This document shows, in pieces, positions 9,776-20,037 of a stretch of 64,000 nt of DNA; position 1 is the stretch's first letter; each line of letters begins with the position of its first letter. A program made the position numbers and the translations under genes. The notes below the pieces were generated by a model, which worked only from the letters and a program-made list of their open reading frames with translations, did no database searches and was not told the origin of the DNA. This DNA is from Protopterus annectens (Eukaryota; Chordata; Ceratodontiformes; Protopteridae): NCBI RefSeq assembly GCF_019279795.1, contig NC_056734.1:1011646-1075645 (forward strand), read 5' to 3'.

Positions 9776-11497
9776 TAAAGGAGAAGGCATATGAAGAGTT
9801 GTATGAAAGATTGGACACTAAGGAGGGAGAAAAGGACCTGTACCGATTGGCTAGACAGAGGGACTGAGCTAGGAAAGATGTGCAGAAGGTAAAGGTGATA
9901 AAGGATAATGAGGGAAACATAGTCACAAGTGAGGAGAGTGTGTTGAGCAGATGGAAAGAGTACTTTGAGGAGTTGATGAATGAAGAGAATGAGAGGGAGA
10001 GAAGGTTGGATGATGTGGGGATAGTGAATCATGAAGTGCAATGGATTAGCAAGGAGGAAGTAAGGATAGCTATGAAGAGGATAAAGAATGCAAAGGCTGT
10101 TGGTCCAGATGACATACCTGTGGAAGCATGGAGGTGTTTAGGTGAAATAGCAGTGGAGTTTTTAACCAGATTGTTTAATGAAATCTTAGAAAGTGAGAGG
10201 ATGCCTGAGGAATGGAGAAAAAGTGTTTTGGTACCGATTTTTAAGAATAAGGGTGATGTGCAGAGTTGTAGTAACTACAGAGGGATTAAATTTATCAGTC
10301 ACAGCATGAAGTTATGGGAAAGAGTAGTGGAAGCTAGGTTAAGAAGGGACGTGATGATTAGTGATCAGCAGTATTGTTTCATGCCAGGAAAGAGCATCTG
10401 TTGATGGAGAAGTACAGAGAAGGTCAGATGGAGTTGCATTGTGTTTTTGTAGACATAGAGAAAGCATATGACAGGGTGCCTAGAGACAAGTTGTGGTATT
10501 GTATGAGGAAGTTGGGAGTGTCAGAGAAGTATGTATGAGTGGTACAGGATATGTACGAGGGTAGTGTGACAGCGGTGAGGTCTGTGGTGGGAGTGACGGA
10601 TGCGTTTAAGGTGGAGGTGGGGTTACATCAAGGATCAGCTCTGAGCCCTTTTTTATTTGCCATGGTGATGGACAGGTTGACAGACGAGATCAGGCAGGAG
10701 TCCCCGTGGACTATGATGTTTGCAGATGACATTGTGATCTGTATTAAGAGTAGGGAATAGGTGGAGGAGACCCTGGAGAGATGGAGATATGCTCTAGAGA
10801 GAAGAGGAATGAAGGTCAGCAGGACTAAGACAGGATGTGTGTGAATGAGAGGGAGGATAGAGGAATGGTGAGGATGCAAGGAGTAGAGCTGGTGAAGGTG
10901 GATGAGTTTAACTACTCGGGATCAGTAGTTCAGAGTAATGATGAGTGTGGAAGAGAGGTGAAGAAGAGAGTACAGTCAGGATGGAGTGGGTGGAGAAGAG
11001 TGTCGGTGTGATTTGTGACAGACGAGTACCAGTAAGAGTGAAAGGGAAGGTGTACAAGAGGATAGTGAGACCAGCTATGTTATATGGGTTGGAGACAGTG
11101 GAATTAACAAAAAGGCAGGAGTTAGAGCTGGATGTGGCAGAGTTAAATAAGTTAAGATTTGCACTGGGGGTGTGAAGAGGGTGGATAGGATTAGGAATAA
11201 GTATATTAGAGAGTCAGCCCAGGTTCAAAGGTTTGGAGACAAAAGCCAGAGAGGCAAGATTACGTTGGTTTGGACATGTGCTGAGGAGGGATGCTGAGTA
11301 TATTGGGAAAAAGATACTAAGGATGAAGCTACCAGGTAACAAGAAAAGAGGAAGGCCTAAGATAAGGTTTATGGATGTGGTGAGAGAGGACATGAAGGTG
11401 GTTGGTGTGACAGAGCAAGATGCAGAGGACAGGAAGAAATGGAAACAGATGATCCGCTGTGGTGACCCCTAATGGGAACAGCCGAAAGAAGATGATG
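9776..11497 (+). mobile_element. RTE-type LINE, 5'-truncated, broken RT
   Basis: The plus-strand translation begins just upstream of RT ('YEELYERLDTKEGEKDLYRLA'). It runs through 'SKEEVRIAMKRIKNAKAVGPDDIPVE', 'MPEEWRKSVLVPIFKNKGDVQ' and 'NYRGIKFISHSMKLWERV' (frame 9880-10404). A frameshift near 10,398 is followed by motif A 'VDIEKAYDRVPR', motif B 'HQGSALSPFLFAMVMD' and motif C 'MFADDIVI' (10,539-10,760). The C-terminal block 'EARLRWFGHVLRRD' to 'KKWKQMIRCGDP' is at 11,233-11,472. It ends CCGCTGTGGTGACCCCTAAT, GGGAACAGCCGAAAGAAG, shared with the three SINEs. EN is absent. Comparison with the upstream tandem copy puts the insertion between about 9775 and 11,498. Family assignment to RTE is from memory of similar fish LINEs. 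Confidence 0.85.
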
Positions 11498-11791
11498 ACA
11501 CAAATACAGTAAAAGCAGATGAATAATGTGCAATTTTTTTTTTTTTTTTGTTTGTAAAGTGCAAGGAGAGAGGAAGGAAGAACCTAAGTGGGTTGGCCTT
11601 CTCAAATCTTCTCTCTGTATTAAGTAGAGTGAACACTAGACTCAGAATATGATCACACTGTACTTGGTTAAGTAAGCAAATGAGATGGACCCAGAATGAG
11701 TATTCAAATAATGATTTACAGGAGGGGCGGGCAATTCCAGAGCCACCAACATTACCACCAAGCCAAGAACAGTGATGGTGGGTGGGAAACT
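11498..11791. other. Continuation of tandem copy 2, then unclassified DNA
   Basis: CACAAATACAGTAA at 11,500 resumes the sequence seen at 9210 in the upstream copy, which marks the right edge of the RTE insertion. A run of about 20 T follows at 11,530. Nothing coding is visible. Confidence 0.6.
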
Positions 11792-12255
11792 AACTGCAGA
11801 GAGATGCACAGCACACTATTCAAAACAGAAAAATAAAATACAGTACTTTTAAAACTGCAAGTTTGCACTTATCAGAAAAATAAAATATATTACTGCAAGT
11901 TTGCACTTAACTTCAGCTTCTAATGCAGGTGATTATAGCCAAGCAAGTCACTCATAAATTGAGCATAAATTGAATTCTCGGCTCTGTGTCTAGCACTTAA
12001 AGTACAGAGGAAACCCTCTGGGCTAAGAGTTAAATATCAAATAAGTGAAAAAACTGCAACCCCCTCTTACTGCAGAGAGACACACAGCACACTATTCAGA
12101 ACAGAAAAATAAAATACAGTACTTTTAAAACTGCAAGTTTGCACTTAACAGAAAAATAAAATACAGTACTGCAGGTTTGTACTTAACTTCAGCTTCTAAT
12201 GCAGGTGATTGTAGCCAAGCAAGTCACTCATAAATTAAGCATAAATTGAATTCTT
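11792..12255. repeat. Tandem ~276-bp repeat, two copies
   Basis: Copies start at about 11,794 and 12,070 (CTGCAGAGAGA.GCACAGC-type opening). They share AAAATACAGTACTTTTAAAA, TTCAGCTTCTAATGCAGGTG and GCCAAGCAAGTCACTCATAA. Copy 2 is cut at 12,255 by the L2-like LINE. The unit resumes at 16,097 with CTCAGCTATGTGGCTGG and GCACTTAAAGTA, equivalent to 11,977-12,004 of copy 1. Confidence 0.8.
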
Positions 12256-13059
12256 ACAGGTAACAGGTATACCTTGTACCTTTCTGGCTCTCTAACACTC
12301 AGACATAGATTCCATTTGAAAGCATACTTATCTTTGATTGCAGGTTCCTTGTGTTTGGTTAAGCCCTGCTCAGCTTGCCCTCGCTATGCTCGGGCGCATT
12401 ACGCACTCTCCCTGTCCCCAAATTCCACCCACCCCCACTGTGGCTAGCTTTATAGCCACAATACCACACCCCCTCCAGCTGAACCAATCAATACTCCTCT
12501 ACTCAGTTAACCCATCCCACACTCACCCCTCCATTTTCTCCTATCTGAACCAATTATTACTGTACTGCTTACACTATTCCAGCTTCTACCCCCTCCTCCC
12601 AGTAGTTAATATCCTACCACAAGATCCTTAGGGCCCTAAACCAGTAACACTAACCTAGCCCCAAATATGTTACCATCCAAAGCAATGTCACTATTCTCTC
12701 TGATATCCCTCTTCTTAACTCCATATTTCCTCTCCAATTATGAAAATCAGTCTTACCTAGGATTTTACCACCCAAAATTTCAAACCATACCAGATGTATC
12801 GAACATGACAGGCTACCCACTAGTTACTACTATAACTAACTCCTTAACCACTAGAACACTATCAGCCTATTAGACCGAGATATATCAGCACAAAATCTAA
12901 ACACTATCAAAAACTTATAAACAAAATCCTGAAGCTTATAGAAACTACAGGTCATAACCTCGCAATGGATGGAGATATTCACCCAACCCTGGCCCTGCCA
13001 CCCTAGATAGCGCAACTTCATTTGCAACTAACCCAAATGAATCACTATCTATTAACAAG

Positions 13060-13970
13060 TCCCCCAACTCCCTCCTGGTCTGCCATCTAAATATTCATAG
13101 CATAAATAACAAAGAACCTAATCTACATGCCCTCCTACAAGTCCATTCCCCTGATATTTTATGCCTAACTGAAACCTGGCCGAAACCATCAACTTCAGAT
13201 AATGAAATTCTACCACCTGGGTATAATATACTTAGACTTGATCACTCTACTAGGAAGGGAGGGGGGTAGCTGTACTCTTCAAATATACACTAAATGTTAC
13301 CACAGTCCCCATTCAACCACCCCAGGTCAATAAAGCATAAATAATTGCTACCAAGTTCCAAATTAACAAAAACAAATGTATGAATATAGTCTGCATGTAC
13401 ATTCCCCCAGGGAGTAATACTAATACCCTAGAAGACATCCTCCATTGGTTAGCTAATAACTATCCACAAGAAACCATTGTACTTGGAGATCTTAACATTG
13501 ATTGGAATACTTGTTCCTCTCAATCTCCTACCACCCATGAACCTGTATGGATTCACACAGATCATATCCACCCCCACCAGGATAGGGAAACATAACCAAA
13601 AGGATAGAATACATGATTGGATACTAATCAATAGCCACCCCCAAATGTATACATTGGGGGCCATCCCCGATAACCTCAGTGATCACTTTCTCACCTTTAT
13701 CTGCAAGCACAAATCAAACAACTCCCATCAGCCCACGTATAGAACAATAAGAAATAATAAATGCTTTAATCCTAGTAAGTTCCAGGATGAACTTAAGATA
13801 TGCAACTGGTCTGCCCTAAAACACTTGCCCCTAGACAAAGCTGTCGTCTACTTTAACAATAAATTCCTCACCATCCTTGATTCTCAGGCTCCCACTCATT
13901 CTACTAGGGTAAAGACAAATGCTGCCCCATGGCTCTCTAAAGAAACCAAATCAAAAATCATAGTCTGAAA
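13060..13970 (+). pseudogene. L2-like endonuclease region
   Basis: Translations from shifting frames give 'SLLVCHLNIHSINNK', 'PDILCLTETWPKPS' (catalytic Glu block), 'NIVCMYIPPGSNTN' and 'ETIVLGDLNIDWN' (GDxN block), then 'LGAIPDNLSDHFLTF' (SDH block). A second open frame (13,477-13,968) runs through the C-terminal part ('NAAPWLSKETK'). At least three frameshifts separate these blocks. The order and spacing match an apurinic-type LINE endonuclease. Confidence 0.75.
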
Positions 13971-14289
13971 CAAAGCATTGGCAACTAAGAAATGAGACTA
14001 AATGATCCATTCTATTAGATAAAAAAACTACTACTTCCATCTCCAACAAGGAAACCAAAATAACCCCCAAAAATTCTGGGCAGGATAAATAAATTACTGC
14101 ACCCAGGTCAAACCACCACTCCACCTCTCTCAGCCTCTACTAATAAACTGCCAGTGGATATTGCTAACAACTTTAATAATTTTTTTACTGAAACTACTCA
14201 AGCCCTTGCTAGCCAATTGCTGTTTAACTCCTCTAACCCACTGGACAACACTCCCAGTACCCAGCCCACCTTTAGCTTCCAACCAGTCT

Positions 14290-15815
14290 CTACATCTTTC
14301 ATTTGATCACTGCTCAAAAAATTAAAACCTACTAGCCTAGCTACTGACCTTCTCCCTGCTTAATATTTTCAAAAAGCTGCTGATACCATAGCATACCCCT
14401 TTTCCATTCTAATTAACAGGTCCATATCAGAAGCCTCTCTTCTCAATATCTGGAAAATATCTGATGTCATACCCCTCCATAAAGGTGGCAACTCTACTGA
14501 ATTATCTAATTACAGACCCATAGCCATCCTGTCACCTCTGGCAAAAATTATGGAAAAATGTGTCCAAACAACTTCTGTACTTTCTAACCTAAAACAACCT
14601 TCTGGCTAACTCTCAGCATGGCTTCAGGCCAAATCATAGTACTACCACAGCTCTCCTCACCTTCTCAAATGCTATAAACTATAACAGGAACAACAACAAG
14701 CTATCCTCAGCCCTTTTCTTGGACCTGTCCAAGGCTTTGGATATGGCTAACCACCATCTTCTCATCAACACCCTGGCAACAATGTCTCTATGCAATAACT
14801 ATCTCCAGTGGTTCAAATCCTACCTGCACAATAGACAACAATCTGTCTTATGGCAGAACAACCTCTCAAACCTCCTACCTAATACTCTAGGTGTCCCCCA
14901 GGGGTCTATTCTGGGTCCACTTCTGTTTTCTATTTTTATTAATGACCTCCACACTGTATGCAGATGACTCAACGTTGATCTGTACTGGCACCTTACAAAC
15001 AAAGCTGCTAACAATAACTTAAAGTACTTATAAACTAGTATAGAACTGGCTTGCCTCTCACTGTCTGATTCTAAATCCTAACAAAACAAAGCTCCTACTT
15101 TTCTCCCCCACCCAAAGATCCACGGTGCTAACGCTCTCCATTAAGTCCAATAATGGTACCATAATCTCACCAGATGCCCATACAAAACTCCTAGGAGTTA
15201 TTGTAGATAATCTTAAATTCAATGTGCACATTAACAAAACTATCAAAATCATTAACAGAAAAATGGGCTCACTATATAGGATAAAGACATTTCTTAACCC
15301 ACCTGCTAGGACTGCCATTGCCCGCTCCCATTTACTATCTACCCTCTTCTATGCTTCCCCTTTACTTGCAACCTAAATAAAACTGATCTTAACAAACTCT
15401 CAAGCTGCTGTAATAATATTGCTAGATTTGCCACTGGTCTCCCTTACAGAACACATCATTATAAAAATCTAAAATATCTCGGATGGCTAGAGCTACCCAG
15501 GCAGATTCAGTATAATCAACTTATTGTGGCTAACAAAGCACTCAACCAACCAGAAAATACACCTGCACTGAAAAACATCATCCACCCCCACTCCAACTCC
15601 AGATTACTCCGCTCATCTAATAGACTGGTAGTGCAAACCATCAAATCCAATAATACAGCAGGTGACTCCCTGTTCGCCAACTCCGTTGGCAAAATTTGGA
15701 ACTCACTTCCTGCTAACTTTACCCTAGATACCACCCTATCTCATTTAAAAAAAACTCTCAAGGAGTATTTGAAGTCTCACTGGATATGCCCCTGCTCCAA
15801 GCCAGACTAAATCTT
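14290..15815 (+). pseudogene. L2-like reverse transcriptase and C-terminal region
   Basis: Blocks in order: 'ISDVIPLHKGGN', 'LSNYRPIAILSPLAKIME', motif A 'FLDLSKALDMANHHLL', 'WFKSYLHNRQQSV', motif B 'LGVPQGSILGPLLFSIFIND' and a frameshifted 'YADDSTLI' at about 14,957. The thumb and C-terminal part includes 'TKLLGVIVDNLKFNVHINK', 'KYLGWLELPRQIQYNQ' and 'VGKIWNSLPANFTLD'. The last pattern (…W NSLP…) is characteristic of L2/CR1-group ORF2 ends. Stops and indels are frequent. Confidence 0.8.
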
Positions 15816-16185
15816 TATTCATACTAGGGTACTTATACTGTGTTTATAAATGGAACCCTAATAACTTGTTATTTGTTAAGCCATATCAGAAGTATGTTAG
15901 ACTGTATAAATTTAACTGTGACTGTAAAGTGTGTTTTATTTGTACAATGTTATTATGACTCTTGTTTTATCTGTAAATTGTGTTGAATGTGTATGTTACA
16001 TCCATTGGAGCTTTTCTTCCCAGGCCTCCGCTGAAAATGGACATGTAACCAGTCAGACTATCCTGGTCAACAAATGTAAAATAAATAAATAAAAAATAAA
16101 AATTCTCAGCTATGTGGCTGGCACTTAAAGTAATATAATCACAATTTGTTACAGTGGAATGATAGCATCATAGCAAGTTACTAGT

Positions 16186-17178
16186 CTACTCACCCTGAGG
16201 CCTTTATAAGCCTAGCCAATAAATTACCCCATGTGCCCACAAGTCTGCACCTGATGGCCCTGTCTAGCAGGGACACACGTGGAATCCCAGGGGTGTATTT
16301 TCTATTTCCCATTCCAGTCATCCATGTTCGTCTTAAAGTGGGATACTGAAGTACTCTGACATGGAGAGGGAGTCTATTCCACACATGAGGGAGTCTCTGG
16401 AAGACAAATATGTTGTGCCAGCAAGTCTTATTGATGTTACAGACCATGCCAAGGTTTTGCATGCCGGTCACATGAGTGGAATTTGGCTGCGGATATGCAG
16501 CAATTTCATCAAGGTGGAGTCCGAGATTGCTCTGTATGCTAGACATAGATCACCTCTGAGGAGTCTGTATGGATGGAGAAGAGGGACAGGGCTTTTAGCT
16601 TATCCCTGTAGGATAAATTTTTGAAGCCCTGTATTCTTCTGATCAGGAACCTCTGTGGTCTCTCCAGCTGCTGAAGGTACTTCATGAGTTACATTCCCCA
16701 CAGGCATTGTACTCAGTGATGGGCCTGATAAGGGAGGAATATAGGGAAGTTATGAATTCCTTATTCTTGAAAGAAATACCCTTACTAATGAGGTCAGCCA
16801 CGTATAAAGTTCTCTGTACAATGGAGGCACCATTGTGTTCAAAAGTTAGATTGCTGCCAATTTGGGTGCCCAGGTCCTTCACAACTGCTTCAGTGCTTAG
16901 GAAGTTGTTATTACTGTGATAATTTGTGGAGATGTCACTCTCCCCACAAGGGAGGATGATGCATTTTTTGTGTTAAGTTTGAGGCCGTGTTTCTGGCACC
17001 AGTCACCTGTCTTGGTGAGACCCTCTTGTAGTATGTCTACATCACTAGGGGAGTTAATGACAATGCCCAGCTTGCAGTCATCTGCAAAACTGGTCAGCCA
17101 TAGACCTCTGGTTTTGGCTTGTACCTCGGAGAAGTATATCTCAAACAACAGTGGTCCCAAGACTGATCCCTGATGTCT
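16186..17178 (-). pseudogene. CR1-like LINE, 3' third, minus strand
   Basis: 5'-truncated just before 'GPLLFEIYFSEVQAKTRG'. It continues with motif C 'SFADDCKLGIV' and 'HGLKLNTKN' (17,160-16,897), 'MKDLGTQIGSNLTFEHN' (16,882-16,682) and the tail region 'NINKTCWHNIFVFQRLPHVWNRLP' (16,546-16,190). It ends in the family's CTAGGCTTATAAAGGCC-type 3' sequence at about 16,190. Frameshifts separate the three frames. Confidence 0.85.
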
Positions 17179-18037
17179 TTACATGCGGTGGTTTCAAACC
17201 TAATGCTGAATATCTTTGTAGGAAATTTGTATCATATGACATGGAATTTAATGTAGCACTAATTGTAACATTACAGTGATGAGTAATGCCTACAAGCTTC
17301 TTTTCCTACTTATAGAATAGTCATTTTAGGTAGATACTGCAAATATATGTTAGTGTCGCAACTTTCTAAAATTGTCAGAGCAATATTTAAATTGTATACC
17401 TATTGTTTTGTGCCCTTGTCCCTTCATTATTTTAGCATGCATTTTATGAAGCATATGAAGTCAAAGAACTCAAATCTGTATCATTAATTAATGACTTCAG
17501 TCCTCAGTGATTTGCCAGAAAACCACAAATTTTATGAAGAACAAACCAAAAATATGAGTCAGATATATGGACTTGCTGCATAAATATGGGCAGTTCATAG
17601 TTATGCCCAAATCATTCACATTCTCCATAAGACTGAAGCCTGAAGCAACTTTGCATACATCAGTATTTAGAAATTATGCATAGGCTTATATACTAAAAAT
17701 AATTCAGCCAGTTTATGTCAGTCATTTACTCACAAAACATATTCATACCCAAATTTGTCTCAACATAGACCTCAGTTTTAGTTAGTAATTGCATTAAATG
17801 ACAAAGAAGAACATTCACAAGTGGTGATCTTTAAATGTGTGCAAACTGGTCCCTGTGCATTAGAAGCACAAGCTATTAGCACACCATTTTAGCTTTTATC
17901 TACCATAACTACTATTTACAACACAATAAGAGTGCCAGCAGGGGGGATTCACAGCTGGGTTTCTGTAAAGATACTGAATACCATTAGTAAGCCTCCACCA
18001 TCCTGTTTTTGAAGCCTTACTGCTAAATATTTTGTGT

Positions 18038-18109
<72 letters not shown>

Positions 18110-18357
18110 ATATGTATTTAATTTGTTGAAACCAAAATGTAATTGATTTTCACTCATAAACCATAAAGATTCAATATACATGCAGACACGCACCTCTGAG
18201 ATCTCCCAAATTCGGGGCAGCACATCTAATTTGTTCTCAAACTTTTGTTTCACCCTCCTTAATTTGGAAATTATTTTGATTTAATTGCAGCCAATAACAG
18301 TACCTAATATGCAATATTTTCCCTAATTATTTTCCTTTGTCCATAATTCCGAGTTAA
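17179..18357. other. No gene; contains a (GT)n run and an interspersed-repeat motif
   Basis: A (GT)n microsatellite spans about 18,031-18,098. At 17,505-17,610 there is a block (GATTTGCCAGAAAACCACAA … ATATGAGTCAGATATATGGA) that recurs at 47,330-47,435 and 49,430-49,530. Otherwise AT-rich DNA with no recognisable coding or RNA features. Confidence 0.55.
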
Positions 18358-19245
18358 AAGAGGGTCTCATCCAAACAAATGACAGGTGCCAGAAACATGG
18401 CCTCTTGCTGAATGCCAAAAAAAGCTGATCATTCCCTTTGGGGAGAGTGACGTCCCCACATATTATCACAATAATAACAATGCTTTAATTGCACAATCAG
18501 TAGTAATGGATTTGGGCACCCAGGTTGATAGCAACCTGACTTTTGACCATCATGTTGCTTTCGTTGTATGGAAAGCTTTCTACATGGCCCAGCTCATAAG
18601 TAAGTGTATCTCATCCAGGGACAAAGAGGTCATAACATCCCTGTATTCTTCCCTTATAAGGCCAATTATTGAGCACAATGCCCCCTTCTGCATGTACCTC
18701 GCAAAGCACATGCAGCAGCTGGAAATACCACAGAGGTTCCTCACCAGGAGAATCCAGGGCCTCAAACATCTACCCTACACAAATAGGCTAAAAGCCCTGT
18801 CCCTCTACTCAGTTTAATACAGACTCCTCAGGAGCGACCACTGTCTGGCATATAAAGCAATCTCAGACCCTGCCTTGATGGGACTGCTGCATATCCACAA
18901 GTCAAGCTCAACTCGAGCAACCCGTACAAGTGACCTCAAACTAGTCTGTGATATCACTAGGACTTGATGGCAGGACAGATTCATGTCCCAAAGACACCCC
19001 CATCTGTGGAACACACTCCTTCTCTACATCAAGCAGAGTAACTCATTATCCCTTTTTAAGCGCAATTTGGAAAACTGGATGGGAAACAGAAAATACACCC
19101 CTGGGATTACACCTGTGTCCCTGCTGGACAGGGGCTTTGGGTACTGACTTGTCTAAACATGGGTTAAACTCTTGGCTAGGCTTATAAGGGCCTCAGGACC
19201 AAGAGCCTAGTTAAACTCCGATGATCCTATAAAGATAGTTGCAGA
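18358..19245 (+). pseudogene. CR1-like LINE, 3' third, plus strand
   Basis: 5'-truncated after motif C. The open frame 18,386-18,817 reads 'VMDLGTQVDSNLTFDHHVAF', 'SSRDKEVITSLYSSLIRPI' and 'RRIQGLKHLPYTNRLKALSLYS', then a stop. The frame continues 'YRLLRSDHCLAYKAISDPA' through 'FKRNLENWMGNRKYTPGI'. The (R)IxGLxxLPYxxRLxxLxLxS and LRGDLxxxYK pattern is typical of CR1-clade C-termini. It ends in GGCTAGGCTTATAAGGGCCT at about 19,180. Confidence 0.85.
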
Positions 19246-19499
19246 AAAATACAGGCAAAGGCATATGGCTGTACAAAATGTCACAATACAAAAAATAAGA
19301 AAACAAAATGGGAAAGTAAAAAAGAAGAATAGTAATGGGGAAGTTTAAGAAAGAGAAACTAAAGTTATGGATTACCTGAGAAGTGAAGGATTTAGTGTAG
19401 AAGATCCTATAGTGGCAATGTCACAGCATGATGTAACAATGAGTCTAACAAATTAATGAGAAACAGGTGAAACAGGAAGCATGTGATCACTTGCCACAT

Positions 19500-19727
19500 G
19501 AAGATTTTCTACAGCTTTCAGAATACTTCAATTTTGACTAAAAGGGTGTAGGCTAGTGAATATAAATAGGCATTAGAGAAAGTGTCCTTACTATGTATGG
19601 TAGATTTAAACTTCCCCTCTTCCACTACTTTGTAGATAGTAACATCCAAATATTGTATTTTATCCCATCTAATACAATGGGTAAACCTCAAAAGTCTGTG
19701 GTGCTGTTAATGTAAGCTATACATTCT
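19500..19727 (-). pseudogene. Penelope-like element, RT part 3' of the L1 insertion
   Basis: Joining this to 26,273 onward by removing the L1 gives minus-strand translations 'VGRMYSLH', 'LRFTHCIRWDKIQYLDVTIY' and 'VVEEGKFKSTIHSKDTFSNA'. These correspond to the PLE block 'FLDVTI … LYTKPTDTN'-type region after the YLDD motif. The element's C-terminal GIY-YIG part is not recognisable toward 19,250, where a CR1 copy ends. The left boundary is approximate. Confidence 0.65.
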
Positions 19728-20037
19728 TTTTTTTTTCAATAATCATTTTTTATTATTTTTCACAACCATATTACAAATTCACACATTATATACAATATAT
19801 ACAAAATGCTTCCATTGGTTAATTTCACATATATATCAACCTCATGTATTGATCAAAGGTACAGCACTCACAATCAAAAGGAAAATAATAAAAAAAAAAA
19901 AAAAAAAATCCAACATTAACAAATCCAAGCCAACAATCTGTCTTTTCTGTACATTTTCTATCTAATCTAAGGTTGATTTAGACTATATTCTGGTTCCCGA
20001 GAAAAAGTGGATAGTAACCTCTTAAGCCAAAATAATA

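Larger units (their letters stand above)
12256..16096 (+). mobile_element. L2-like LINE, near full length (3.8 kb)
   Basis: The insertion is defined by the interrupted 276-bp repeat and a short AATTCT duplication at both edges. It carries an EN region (13,060-13,970), an RT region (14,290-14,970) and a C-terminal region (15,060-15,815). The end, ATCCTGGTCAACAAATGTAA followed by AAATAAATAAAT, resembles L2-type LINE tails in fish (from memory). A 5' segment (12,338-12,870) has Pro/Ser/Leu-rich open frames that could be a degraded ORF1 but match nothing I recognise. Many frameshifts and stops make it non-functional. Confidence 0.8.
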
